Origin: Bacteroidales bacterium
GTDB lineage: Bacteria; Bacteroidota; Bacteroidia; Bacteroidales; WRLA01
Direction of reading: 5' to 3'
Assembly: GCA_028710155.1 (NCBI GenBank)
Contig: JAQUSR010000004.1
Span: forward strand, 1-39,519
DNA: 39,519 nucleotides
In this document: piece after piece, positions 1 through 9,000 of the stretch
Layout of the letters: each line of letters starts with the position of its first letter
Position numbering within the stretch: the stretch's first letter is position 1
Program-made: the position numbers and the translations under genes
Notes under the pieces: model-generated
Database searches by the model: none
The model's input: only the letters and a program-made list of their open reading frames with translations
What the model was told of the DNA's origin: nothing

Positions 1-485
<485 letters not shown>

Positions 486-560
486 GACTTCCGCAAGAAG
501 AGTTTCTTATGGTTGTTTTTTAATAATTACTTTTCTCTGATGTTGTTAATTAAAGAAATT

Positions 561-672
561 ATATGGTGGTTATAGCAGTGGTGTTCACCTCTTACCATTC
601 CGAACAGAGAAGTTAAGCCCACTCACGCTGATGATACTGCATTTATGTGGGAAAGTAGGTAGCCGCCAATTT
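561..672 (+). rRNA. rrf: 5S ribosomal RNA
   Basis: The gene is about 111 nt long. Its ends pair (TATGGTGG near the start with CCGCCAAT at the end). The internal segments CCGAACAGAGAAGTTAAGCC and GTGGGAAAGTAGGTAGCCGC are typical of 5S RNA. It lies about 75 nt after the 23S end and before a strong terminator, as expected for the end of an rrn operon. Exact ends are uncertain by a few bases. Confidence 0.95.
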
Positions 673-716
673 CCTATACAGAGTCTGAAATGCTCTGAAA
701 AGAAAAATTTCTCATA

Positions 717-992
717 GTGAATTGTTTTTGGTTAATGCAAGGAATGCCCGATTCTCCCCGAATCGGGTTTCTTTGTTTTTTAGCAAAGATGAAATACAAA
801 TCTTGTTATAACCCCCAAATTTTCTTTCTAAAAAAGCATAGGCTTTTTGTCGTATTTTTATTATATGAAATTTTTTTTAAGTTAGAACTTTGCCATAAAT
901 AGTAAAACGAAACTGTTAAACATAATACGATGCAAGTGAATTTCTTTTGTTAATGCAAAGAATACTTGATTAGTCATGAATTTAGCTTTTTT
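717..992 (+). repeat. Degenerate tandem copy of the rrn terminator region
   Basis: The stretch beginning at 717 (GTGAATTGTTTTTGGTTAAT, then GCAAGGAAT and the terminator stem) is echoed at 936 (GTGAATTTCTTTTGTTAATG, then CAAAGAAT). In the second copy the stem has decayed to mismatched ACTTGATT...ATGAATTTAG, followed by a run of T. The two copies are about 219 bp apart. No gene is seen in the stretch 781-1020 between the terminator and the next promoter. Confidence 0.55.
747..780 (+). terminator. rrn operon Rho-independent terminator
   Basis: A perfect 8-bp stem CCCGATTC / GAATCGGG (747-754 with 760-767) closes a 5-nt loop TCCCC and is followed by a T-rich run (TTTCTTTGTTTTTT). It lies about 75 nt after 5S rRNA on the same strand. 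Confidence 0.88.
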
Positions 993-1020
993 TACTCGAT
1001 ATTTTTGTTAAAATTTTCTA

Positions 1021-1050
1021 TTGTCAATGATTGACTTTTTTATACTTTTG
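1021..1050 (+). promoter_or_regulatory. Bacteroidota-type promoter for the WYL regulator
   Basis: TTG at 1021-1023 and TACTTTTG at 1043-1050 are separated by 19 nt, matching the known Bacteroidota -33/-7 consensus. The predicted transcription start near 1056 lies just upstream of the ATG at 1073. This rules out the in-frame TTG at 1031, which lies inside the promoter. Confidence 0.75.
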
Positions 1051-1072
1051 CATCAAACTTAAAACGATAATT

Positions 1073-2014
1073 ATGGATCAACCAAAAGTGGAAAGAATGT
1101 TACAACTGATGATGTTGCTTACTTCAAATCATTATTACACAATAGAAGACATTGCAGAAAAGTTTAATATGTCGCCTCGTACCATTTATCGATATTTGGA
1201 CACTTTTCGTAATGCGGGTTTCGTTATCCAAAAACATAATAATAACGTCTTTTATATCGATAAATCTTCCAAATATTTTAAAGAAATCAGTGAATTAGTT
1301 CATTTTACAGAAGAAGAAGCCTATATCCTTAAATCAGCAATTGAAAGTATTGACGAAAACAACCTTCTGAAACAGAATCTGAAACGTAAGTTATATTCCG
1401 TTTACGATTATAAATTAATTGCTGATATTGTCGTGAAACCAAAAAATCGCGATAACATTCACCAACTGATTGATGCCATTGAACAAAAAAAACAAGTTCG
1501 TTTGTGTGATTACAATTCTGCCAATAGCAACTCGGTAAGTGATCGAATTGTTGAACCTTTTGCATTTACGACCAATTATATACAATTATGGTGCTATGAA
1601 TTAGAATCTCATTCTGTGAAATTATTTAAAGTTTCTCGAATTGCAAAAGTTGAAATTTTGAATCAAGATTGGGAGTGTGAATCACAACATATCAAAGGTT
1701 TTATCGATATTTTCAGAATTCATAGCAATAAAAAATATCCGATTACCATCGAACTAACGGTACGGGCAGCCAATCTTTTGATGGAAGAATATCCTCTTTC
1801 TGATCAATATTTAACAAAAATCAACGAAAATAAATGGCTGCTTCGTGTAGAAGTGAGTTCATTTGATGGCATTGGTAGGTTTATTTTGGGGTTATATGAC
1901 GAAATTAAAATTATCGATTCACCTCAATTAAAAAAATTTATTGACGAAAAAATTATGGAAATGCGTCGAAAAAGCATGGAAAATAATCGAAATGTACCAA
2001 GTTTAGACTTATGA
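1073..2014 (+). CDS. WYL-domain transcriptional regulator (DeoR/YafY-like)
   Basis: This 313-residue protein has an N-terminal winged helix-turn-helix (about residues 5-60, with EDIAEKFNMSPRTIYRYLDT) and a C-terminal WYL-type domain (about 125-215) ending in a helical extension. WYL proteins of this class sense ligands or nucleic acids and regulate transcription; several control DNA-damage or defence genes, but the target here is unknown. The ATG at 1073 is chosen because a good promoter ends at 1050. The gene is monocistronic, faces the minus-strand murA gene, and lies directly after an rRNA operon, which says little about its regulon. Confidence 0.85.
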   Translation: MDQPKVERMLQLMMLLTSNHYYTIEDIAEKFNMSPRTIYRYLDTFRNAGFVIQKHNNNVFYIDKSSKYFKEISELVHFTEEEAYILKSAIESIDENNLLKQNLKRKLYSVYDYKLIADIVVKPKNRDNIHQLIDAIEQKKQVRLCDYNSANSNSVSDRIVEPFAFTTNYIQLWCYELESHSVKLFKVSRIAKVEILNQDWECESQHIKGFIDIFRIHSNKKYPITIELTVRAANLLMEEYPLSDQYLTKINENKWLLRVEVSSFDGIGRFILGLYDEIKIIDSPQLKKFIDEKIMEMRRKSMENNRNVPSLDL

Positions 2015-2203
2015 GAATAGACGACTAACAAAACTAATTACACAAAAGTATCCTCAAAAATTTTTTGTAGTGCCAAGCAGAAAATAAAAAAGAAAAGAGT
2101 GTCGCAAAAAAAATTCGTTTATCAATGTCATCTGCAAAAAAAATGCAAATAGCTTATCAAAAAATCCTCCTCCTTCTTAAACCTAAACAATTATAGTTCA
2201 ACG

Positions 2204-3508
2204 TTAAATTCTTCTAATATCTGCACCTAATGCCTGCAAGCGTCTATCGATGTTTTGATAGCCTCGGTCTATTTGTTCGATGTTGTCGATAATGCTGGTA
2301 CCTTTGGCAGAGAGGGCTGCAATGAGCAGTGCCACACCTGCACGAATGTCGGGTGAACTCATCCGCAGTCCGCGTAGTGGAGCCGTGCGTGCCAATCCGT
2401 GAACGCTGGCGCGGTGTGGGTCGCAAAGGATAATTTGTGCGCCCATGTCAATCAATTTATCGACAAAAAACAGACGACTTTCAAACATTTTTTGATGAAT
2501 CAAAACCGTTCCTTCTGCCTGAATAGCAGTAACTAATGCAATACTGATCAAGTCGGGAGTGAAACCCGGCCACGGTGCATCAGAAATGGTCATGATAGAA
2601 CCGTCAATGAAAGGTTCGACAGAATATTTTTCTTGTTCTGGGATAAACAAATCGTCATTTTTTAATTCAATTTTGATTCCGAGACGGCGGAAAACTTCGG
2701 GGATGATTCCCAATTCTTTGTAATGGACATTTTTGATGGTTAAAGCCGAGTTGGTCAATGCAGCCATTCCGATAAAGCTGCCGATTTCAATCATGTCTGG
2801 CAGCATGGTGTGAGTGGTGCCGTGTAGTTCAGTAACACCTTCGATGGTGAGCAGGTTGCTTCCCACGCCGTTGATTTTGGCACCCATACTATTCAGCATT
2901 CGACAGAGTTGCAAAAGGTAAGGTTCACAAGCTGCGTTAAAAATGGTTGTAGTGCCTTGAGCCATCACAGCAGCCATCACAATGTTGGCAGTTCCTGTAA
3001 CAGAAGCTTCATCTAACAGCATATAAGTTCCTTTAAGATTTTTACCGTCAATGGTAAAGAAACGGTTTACGGGATCGAATTCAAATTTGGCACCTAAATT
3101 TTGTAAACCGACAAAATGGGTGTCCAATCTGCGACGACCGATTTTATCGCCTCCGGGTTGTGGAATAAAACCTTGTCCGAAACGAGCTACCAGTGGACCT
3201 ACTAACATTACCGAACCACGTAAACGACGTGCTTTATCTTGAAAATCAGGAGTTTTTAAATAGTCCAAATGAATGTTGTCGGCTTGAAACGAAAAAGAAC
3301 CTTCACCCAATTTGGCAACTTTCACACCCATATCGCGTAAAAGTGTGATGAGGTTGTTGACATCTAAGATGTCGGGAATATTGTTGATAATAACCTCTTC
3401 GGAGGTGAGTAAAACAGCACACAATACTTGTAATGCTTCGTTTTTTGCGCCTTGCGGAATGATTTCGCCTGATAATTTTCGGCCGCCTACAATTTCAAAT
3501 GATGCCAT
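2204..3508 (-). CDS. murA: UDP-N-acetylglucosamine 1-carboxyvinyltransferase MurA
   Basis: MurA transfers enolpyruvate from PEP to UDP-GlcNAc, the first committed step of peptidoglycan synthesis in the cytoplasm. The 434-residue length is usual for the family. Seen directly: the N-terminal GAKNEAL motif with the catalytic lysine at residue 22; the PGGxxIGxRRLDTHF loop at about 118-132; and the C-terminal DIRAGVALLIAALSA motif. In the loop, the cysteine that fosfomycin alkylates in E. coli (Cys115) is aspartate here (Asp121, codon GAT). By analogy with Mycobacterium and Chlamydia MurA, this predicts intrinsic fosfomycin resistance. It lies 42 nt downstream of the DUF4290 gene on the same strand and is probably co-transcribed with it. 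Confidence 0.97.
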   Translation of the reverse strand: MASFEIVGGRKLSGEIIPQGAKNEALQVLCAVLLTSEEVIINNIPDILDVNNLITLLRDMGVKVAKLGEGSFSFQADNIHLDYLKTPDFQDKARRLRGSVMLVGPLVARFGQGFIPQPGGDKIGRRRLDTHFVGLQNLGAKFEFDPVNRFFTIDGKNLKGTYMLLDEASVTGTANIVMAAVMAQGTTTIFNAACEPYLLQLCRMLNSMGAKINGVGSNLLTIEGVTELHGTTHTMLPDMIEIGSFIGMAALTNSALTIKNVHYKELGIIPEVFRRLGIKIELKNDDLFIPEQEKYSVEPFIDGSIMTISDAPWPGFTPDLISIALVTAIQAEGTVLIHQKMFESRLFFVDKLIDMGAQIILCDPHRASVHGLARTAPLRGLRMSSPDIRAGVALLIAALSAKGTSIIDNIEQIDRGYQNIDRRLQALGADIRRI

Positions 3509-3550
3509 GATGATTAATGAATTATAAATTATTGATTGTTAAACTATAAT

Positions 3551-4252
3551 CTAATAATTGTTTTTTAATGGAATTATTTTTCTCTTTTTTTTGTTTTTCT
3601 TTCCGATATTTTTTTTGGATTTATCTTCAACTTTTTTGGGAGCATTTTTGCTCAGAACGTTCGTTTCTGCTTGAAATAATTCGAGAATTTCTGCAGTCGT
3701 CATCAATATAGTATTATCAGGTAAATCCAATTTTCCGGCAGAAAGAATCCTTAATTGATTGATGATGAAATCATCTGTAACTGAGTCTCGATTCCATTGC
3801 AAATAGCATTTTTTGATGTGATTAGCTAAATTGAATGTTAGTGTGTTCTTTAATTCCAAATTGTCAATTTGACAAATAGAATCGGCTAAACCTTTCATAT
3901 TGTGTCCATAGCTGCGATAATTATTGACAACAGCTGTATTGTAAGTGGGCTTTTCAGGCGGAATATTGACTTTTTCTTGAGGTTGTGGAATCTCGAAAGG
4001 ACTATCTGCATCCAATTGAAATTGGCTGATAATGAATAAATGATCCCAAAGTTTATGTAATTGTTCCGTATTGGGTTCAGTTTTGATTCCTTGAATTTGT
4101 ATCATGGCCGTGATAATGCTTTTTGCAGATTTGTTGCGTTCTTCTCGATTTTTGATTTTACAACATTGTTCCACCATTTTTTGAATGTTTCTACCATATT
4201 CCGGTAGAAAAAGTTTTTCACGTGTTGAATTATATTCCAAATTATCAACCAT
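3551..4252 (-). CDS. DUF4290 family protein
   Basis: This 233-residue protein is recognised as the Bacteroidota-specific DUF4290 family, whose function is unknown. It is predicted soluble and mostly helical. Visible features are a conserved N-terminal NLEYNSTREKLFLPEYGRN segment and a central Y...VVNNYRSYGHNMKGLAD segment. The very basic C-terminal tail (about 205-233, many Lys) suggests nucleic acid or ribosome contact, but that is inference. DUF4290 genes are, to my knowledge, commonly found directly upstream of murA in this phylum, as here. A shorter frame-shifted reading overlapping its 5' end is not supported. Confidence 0.82.
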   Translation of the reverse strand: MVDNLEYNSTREKLFLPEYGRNIQKMVEQCCKIKNREERNKSAKSIITAMIQIQGIKTEPNTEQLHKLWDHLFIISQFQLDADSPFEIPQPQEKVNIPPEKPTYNTAVVNNYRSYGHNMKGLADSICQIDNLELKNTLTFNLANHIKKCYLQWNRDSVTDDFIINQLRILSAGKLDLPDNTILMTTAEILELFQAETNVLSKNAPKKVEDKSKKNIGKKNKKKRKIIPLKNNY

Positions 4253-4342
4253 ATTTTTTGAATTGAGGATGTTTTTTTAAGATTAATTCGAAAAAATGTA
4301 ACAGATGGAATACCATAAATCATTTTTTCAAAAATTATTGGA

Positions 4343-4350
4343 CAAAGGTA
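4343..4350 (-). promoter_or_regulatory. Probable -7 element for DUF4290-murA
   Basis: Read on the minus strand this is TACCTTTG, a match to TAnnTTTG, about 90 nt upstream of the DUF4290 start. No clear TTG is seen at the proper distance, so the call rests on the -7 alone. Confidence 0.45.
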
Positions 4351-4650
4351 CTGCTTTTGTTAATAGTATTGGCAGAAGCTCTCTTTTTTTTTAAGTATAG
4401 TAAAGTTGGAATATATTGCTGAAAAAAGCAAAATTCTATAATTATAAATGATAAGAAACCGATATTAAATTGTTGTGTTTAAAGTGCAAAAAAGCGACTA
4501 AGTCGCTATATTTTTGGTTGTTTTTTTTTGTGAAACAGCTTCGAAAATGGTAACATTGCTGCACTTTGTTTGCATCGAATATTGTTGTCTTGAGCAATTT
4601 TCAAAGTTGAAGTGTAAAGCTATATTATTTTATTGAGACAAAAATTGTTG
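4351..4650. other. Intergenic stretch without a recognisable gene
   Basis: About 300 AT-rich bases between the DUF4290 promoter and the terminator of the DUF2795 gene. The only structure seen is a short hairpin AGCGAC-TAA-GTCGCT at 4493-4507, followed 4 nt later by a T-rich run on the plus strand. There is no plus-strand promoter or gene before it, so I do not call it a terminator. Confidence 0.5.
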
Positions 4651-4683
4651 TAAAAAAAAACACCGCATTTCTATTGCAGTGTT
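4651..4683 (-). terminator. Rho-independent terminator of the DUF2795 gene
   Basis: On the minus strand, a 9-bp stem with one mismatch (4659-4667 with 4675-4683) and a 7-nt loop is followed by nine T. It lies just after the stop codon of the 73-residue gene at 4705. Confidence 0.75.
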
Positions 4684-4704
4684 TTAAATATTCGTTGAAT
4701 GGTT

Positions 4705-4926
4705 TTATAATTCATCTTCATTAAAGAGAAAGTCTCCTTTGGTGGGATAATCGGGCCATAAATCTTCGATTTTCTCATAAATATCACCTTCATCTTCAAT
4801 CTCTAATAAATTTTCAATAATGTTTTGAGAAAGACCAGAACGAATAGCATAATCAAGCAATTCTTCGCGGGTTGCAGGCCATGGAGCATCATCCAATTTT
4901 GAAGCTAATTCTAATGTCCAATACAT
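4705..4926 (-). CDS. Small DUF2795 family protein
   Basis: This 73-residue acidic protein is recognised as DUF2795, a family of small helical proteins. It opens with MYWTLELASKLDDAPWPATR and has the family's pattern of an alternating hydrophobic helix followed by a Trp-Pro, then REELLDYAIR and an acidic Glu/Asp-rich second half. The molecular function is unknown. It is a single-gene unit: its own -7 element lies at 4953-4960 and a terminator follows the stop. Confidence 0.8.
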   Translation of the reverse strand: MYWTLELASKLDDAPWPATREELLDYAIRSGLSQNIIENLLEIEDEGDIYEKIEDLWPDYPTKGDFLFNEDEL

Positions 4927-4952
4927 AATTTTTCCTTTTTTTTTAGCGGGTG

Positions 4953-4960
4953 CAAAAGTA
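4953..4960 (-). promoter_or_regulatory. -7 element for the DUF2795 gene
   Basis: Read on the minus strand this is TACTTTTG, 26 nt upstream of the ATG at 4926. No good -33 TTG is visible. Confidence 0.6.
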
Positions 4961-5158
4961 TTATTATTTTATTCCGAAAAGCTATTATTGAAAAATAATT
5001 ATTGTGTTTATAAATATAAGAAAATCAATTCAATAAAAATGTAAAAAACGAAAATTCTTTTTTTACAAATCAAAAATTCAGGTATTTTTATCTATAATTG
5101 AATAATAATTTCGCTTTTTTGTATATAAAAAAACAACTTTTTTTCTGATGTTCAATTA

Positions 5159-5189
5159 TTGGAAACTGCTTGATATTTTATTACTTTTG
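5159..5189 (+). promoter_or_regulatory. Promoter for the arginine decarboxylase-rel pair
   Basis: TTG at 5159-5161 and TACTTTTG at 5182-5189 are separated by 20 nt. The predicted start of transcription near 5196 leaves a leader of about 75 nt before the ATG at 5273. Confidence 0.7.
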
Positions 5190-5272
5190 CAACAATTTTT
5201 TTCACTCACACTTCATGAGCGAACCTATTGATAAAGAAAGAAATTGACAAATTATTAATTTCATATAATTTA

Positions 5273-6667
5273 ATGAAAAACAAGTATATAGATTTAATTG
5301 AGCAAACCTACGATTGGCCTCAAAATTATTTTGAAGTAGATGATGATGGCATTTTGCTGTTTCATGGAATCAATTTGATGGAAATTATTGAAAAATATGG
5401 AACTCCTTTGAGGATCACTTATTTACCCAATATTGCAGAAAAAATTAAAAGTGCCAGACGTTTGTTTAATGTGGCAATGGCTAAAGTGGATTATAATGGC
5501 GAATACAATTATTGCTATTGTACCAAAAGTAATCATTTTGAATTTGTGTTGGAAGAAACTTTGAAAAACGGTATTCATATTGAAACATCATCCGCTTTTG
5601 ATATCAATATTATTGAAAAATTGTTGCAAGATGGTTTGATCAACAAAAACCACTATATCATCTGTAATGGCTATAAACGACCTCAATACCTTGAAAATAT
5701 TGCTCGATTAATTAATTCCGGATTTGTTAATACTATTCCTATTTTGGATAGTTTATTTGAATTAGATGATTTAGAACCGCTTCTGACAACTAATTGCGAT
5801 ATAGGTATGAGAATCGCCGCCGAAGAAGAGCCGAATTTTACATTTTATACTTCACGTTTGGGCATTCGCTATAGTGAGATTTTGCCTTATTATGAACATC
5901 GCATTAAACATAGCAAACGTTTTAAACTGAAAATGCTTCATTTCTTTATCAATACAGGTATTCGTGATACAGCCTATTATTGGAACGAGTTGATGAAAGC
6001 TGTTACTGTCTATTGCTCGCTAAAAAAGATCTGTCCCGATTTGACATCGTTGAATATCGGTGGTGGTTTTCCGTTTCAAAACACGCTGAATTTTAGCTAT
6101 GATTACGAATATATGGCAGAAGAAATTATTGCCCAAATCAAAGCCATTTGTCAGCAACATAATGTTCAAGAACCGAATATTTTTACAGAGTTTGGATCTT
6201 ATACAGTGGCAGAAAGTGGTGCTGTTTTGTATAAAGTGATGCAGCAGAAACTACAAAATGATCGCGAACGTTGGAATATGATTGATAGTTCGTTTTTGAC
6301 CACTTTGCCGGATACTTGGACGATAAATCAACGGTTTATTCAATTAGCAGTCAATAATTGGCACGAAGAATATGAACGAGTAAACTTAGGTGGTGTTACC
6401 TGCGACAGCAACGATTTCTATAATGCAGAAGCACACCAAAATGCTATTTTCTTGCCGAAATTCTCTAACGAACATCCTTTGTATATTGGCTTTTTCCATA
6501 CCGGAGCTTATCAAGAAGCCATCGGCGGTTATGGCGGTGTGCAACATTGCTTGAATCCGGCTCCAAAACATGTGATTATTGATAGAGACGAAAATGGAGA
6601 AATTGTAACCAAATTGTTTGCTAAAGAGCAAAGTTTTCAGTCGATGTTACGAATTTTGGGATATTAA
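5273..6667 (+). CDS. speA: Arginine decarboxylase-like fold-type III PLP enzyme
   Basis: This 464-residue enzyme belongs to the alanine-racemase-fold decarboxylases; close Bacteroidota relatives are annotated as arginine decarboxylase (agmatine formation, polyamine synthesis). Seen: Lys85 in CYCTKSNHF, the likely PLP Schiff-base lysine; HIETSSAFD at about 102-110; the glycine-rich phosphate-binding segment NIGGGFPF (261-268); the EFGSYTVAESGAV segment (306-318); and CDSND (377-381), matching the catalytic cysteine/aspartate motif of the C-terminal barrel. It is shorter than E. coli SpeA (about 650 residues). The ATG at 5273 is preferred over the TTG at 5228 because it aligns with the family start. 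It ends 5 nt before rel, so co-transcription is likely. Substrate choice (arginine versus another diamino acid) is family-based. Confidence 0.8.
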   Translation: MKNKYIDLIEQTYDWPQNYFEVDDDGILLFHGINLMEIIEKYGTPLRITYLPNIAEKIKSARRLFNVAMAKVDYNGEYNYCYCTKSNHFEFVLEETLKNGIHIETSSAFDINIIEKLLQDGLINKNHYIICNGYKRPQYLENIARLINSGFVNTIPILDSLFELDDLEPLLTTNCDIGMRIAAEEEPNFTFYTSRLGIRYSEILPYYEHRIKHSKRFKLKMLHFFINTGIRDTAYYWNELMKAVTVYCSLKKICPDLTSLNIGGGFPFQNTLNFSYDYEYMAEEIIAQIKAICQQHNVQEPNIFTEFGSYTVAESGAVLYKVMQQKLQNDRERWNMIDSSFLTTLPDTWTINQRFIQLAVNNWHEEYERVNLGGVTCDSNDFYNAEAHQNAIFLPKFSNEHPLYIGFFHTGAYQEAIGGYGGVQHCLNPAPKHVIIDRDENGEIVTKLFAKEQSFQSMLRILGY

Positions 6668-6672
6668 TTTTT

Positions 6673-9000
6673 TTGAAAAAAGTGGAAGCAGATAAAAAAC
6701 ATACGAAAGAATTGCAGCCGATACGTCCGACTTTGCCAGAAGAAAGTAAGGAGATGCTTAAAAAATATAAGCAAATCATGTATGCGCTACAAACAAGAGG
6801 AGAAGTGTCGAAGCCTGATAAAGAAATGATTAAAAAGGCTTTTCGTTTAGCTGTTTCTGCTCACAATGGAATGCGTAGAAAAGGTGGCGATCCCTATATT
6901 TATCATCCGTTAGAAGTGGCTCGCATTTGTGTTTCCGATATCGGATTGGGACCAACAGCCGTTACAGCAGCACTTTTGCACGATGTAGTAGAAGATACCG
7001 ACTATACATTAACAGATATAAAATCACTTTTTGGCGATCGTGTTACACTTATTGTCGATGGCTTGACCAAAATCAAAGAGTTTTTGGATAATGATGAAAC
7101 GCGTCAAAAAGCTTTTAATCACCAAAAAATTATTTTTACGCTCGCCAGCGATGTGCGGGTGATTCTCATCAAACTCGCCGACCGTCTGCATAATATGCGT
7201 ACCTTGGATTCTATGCCAAGAGATAAACAGATCAAAATTTCAAACGAAACACAAACCTTTTTTTCTCCTTTAGCACATCGATTAGGTTTATATGTCATAA
7301 AAACAGAATTGGAGAATTTGGCTTTCAAATATTTACAACCTGTTGTATATGAAAATATTTCTAATAAATTAAATCAAAAAATCCAAGAACGTAATCCGGA
7401 TATTAAAGAATTTATTTTGCCCATAAAAAAAGCTTTGGCAACTCAAGGTTTTAGCTTTGAAATTAAATCACGCGAAAAATCGGTATATAGTATTTTTAAT
7501 AAAATGGTTCGAAAATCGATCGATTTCGATGCTGTTCAAGATATTTTTGCAGTGCGCGTGATTATTGATGTGCCTTTTGAAGAAGAAAAAGATAAATGTT
7601 GGGCGGTTTATTCTATTGTATCCAATTTATATCGACCTAATATTGAACGTCTTCGTGACTGGATTTCTACGCCGAAATCGAATGGTTATCAAGCTTTACA
7701 TACGACTGTGATGAGCGATTTTGGCGAGTGGGTGGAAGTGCAAATTCGTTCAAAAAGGATGGACGAAATTGCTGAAAAAGGTTACGCCGCTCATTGGAAA
7801 TATAAAGGTGAAGATATTTCCAATTCAACCAAAAACTTGGATCATTGGCTTGACCGTATTCGCGATATGTTACAAAATCCACAAGCCGACATCAACGAAT
7901 TTATGGAAAGTTTTCGTGGCTTTTTGTTTACAGACGAAGTCTTTGTTTTTACGCCAAAAGGCGAGTTGCGAATACTTCCCACTGATTCTACTGTGTTGGA
8001 TTTTGCGTATGCTATACACTCTTCTTTGGGTGATCATTGTATTGGTGCAGAAGTTAATCATCATCTGAAACCATTAAACTATCAGGTTCAAAATGGCGAT
8101 CAAATCAAAATTCTGGATTCCACTGTTCAAACACCAAAAGAAGAATGGTTGAAAATTGTTAAGACATCACGAGCGCAAAGTGCTGTCTTGGATGCCTTGA
8201 AACGAGACCAGAAAAAGCAAGCGGAAGTAGGGGAGAAAATGTTGCAACAAATTCTGGATGAGTTGGAGATTGATTGGAAAGAAACAGAAAAAAAATCTAA
8301 AACAAATAGCGTAGATCCGGAAGAAAACAAAATACAAATTAAAGATGCCATTAAGGCTCAATTTGTTGATGCTACAAAAAGCGATATTTTATCCATTTAT
8401 CGCGATGTTGCTACAGGTGTTTTGGGACGTCAAGAGATTCAAACACTTCTTCGTAAGCAAAATAAAAACTGGTTCAGAAAAATCAATCTGTTTAGAAAAG
8501 AAGGATCATCTTTACAAGAAATCGGCTATGAATTATCGCAAAAAAATGATAATCTGAGAGATGTCAATAAAAAGGATTTAAAATATGTAATAGCTGATTG
8601 TTGTAATCCGATTCCGGGCGATGATATTATTGCCATTCCCAATTTAGTTGGTGAAATTGAAATTCATAGAGCTTATTGTAAAAAAATCCCCGATATTACC
8701 TCTGAAAACGATAACCAACTGACAGGAGCCTCATGGCAAGAAATTTCAAAACACGAGTTTTTGACAGAAATTTATATTCAGTTAATTGATACTAAAGGAA
8801 TCCTTTTTGAAATCACAAAAGTTCTTTTACAAGAAATGGATGTCAACTTGAAAACCGTAAATATTGATTCAACGGAAGGTGTAGCTTATTGCAAAATGAA
8901 ATTATTTGTCAATAATTTGGAACATTTAACCCAAATTTTAGAACGTTTGCGAGAAATTGATGGTGTCAAAAAAGTCTATCGCTGGTATCAATTAGATTAA
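6673..9000 (+). CDS. rel: Bifunctional (p)ppGpp synthetase/hydrolase, RelA/SpoT family
   Basis: Makes and degrades the alarmone (p)ppGpp in the stringent response. Domains in order over 775 residues: HD hydrolase (about 50-200, with Arg69, HD at 103-104, EDT at 107-109, and KLADRLHNMRT at 168-177, so the hydrolase looks active); synthetase (about 260-390, with STPKSNGYQALHTTV and EVQIRSKRMDEIAEKGYAAH); TGS (about 415-475); a CC-type segment with ADCCNPIPGDDIIAI; and a C-terminal ACT domain (about 700-770). The start shown is a TTG 5 nt after the speA stop; later in-frame ATGs (codons 28 and 36) are possible. Its stop shares the palindrome TTAA with the convergent mltD stop, a 4-nt overlap. 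Confidence 0.95.
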   Translation: MKKVEADKKHTKELQPIRPTLPEESKEMLKKYKQIMYALQTRGEVSKPDKEMIKKAFRLAVSAHNGMRRKGGDPYIYHPLEVARICVSDIGLGPTAVTAALLHDVVEDTDYTLTDIKSLFGDRVTLIVDGLTKIKEFLDNDETRQKAFNHQKIIFTLASDVRVILIKLADRLHNMRTLDSMPRDKQIKISNETQTFFSPLAHRLGLYVIKTELENLAFKYLQPVVYENISNKLNQKIQERNPDIKEFILPIKKALATQGFSFEIKSREKSVYSIFNKMVRKSIDFDAVQDIFAVRVIIDVPFEEEKDKCWAVYSIVSNLYRPNIERLRDWISTPKSNGYQALHTTVMSDFGEWVEVQIRSKRMDEIAEKGYAAHWKYKGEDISNSTKNLDHWLDRIRDMLQNPQADINEFMESFRGFLFTDEVFVFTPKGELRILPTDSTVLDFAYAIHSSLGDHCIGAEVNHHLKPLNYQVQNGDQIKILDSTVQTPKEEWLKIVKTSRAQSAVLDALKRDQKKQAEVGEKMLQQILDELEIDWKETEKKSKTNSVDPEENKIQIKDAIKAQFVDATKSDILSIYRDVATGVLGRQEIQTLLRKQNKNWFRKINLFRKEGSSLQEIGYELSQKNDNLRDVNKKDLKYVIADCCNPIPGDDIIAIPNLVGEIEIHRAYCKKIPDITSENDNQLTGASWQEISKHEFLTEIYIQLIDTKGILFEITKVLLQEMDVNLKTVNIDSTEGVAYCKMKLFVNNLEHLTQILERLREIDGVKKVYRWYQLD

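Noticed and set aside
717-902. 61-codon frame after 5S rRNA
   Set aside because: It begins before and runs across the rrn terminator, has no promoter, and the sequence is low-complexity Phe/Lys.
4493-4507. Short AGCGAC/GTCGCT hairpin as a terminator
   Set aside because: The stem is only 6 bp, the T-run starts late and is broken, and no plus-strand gene precedes it.
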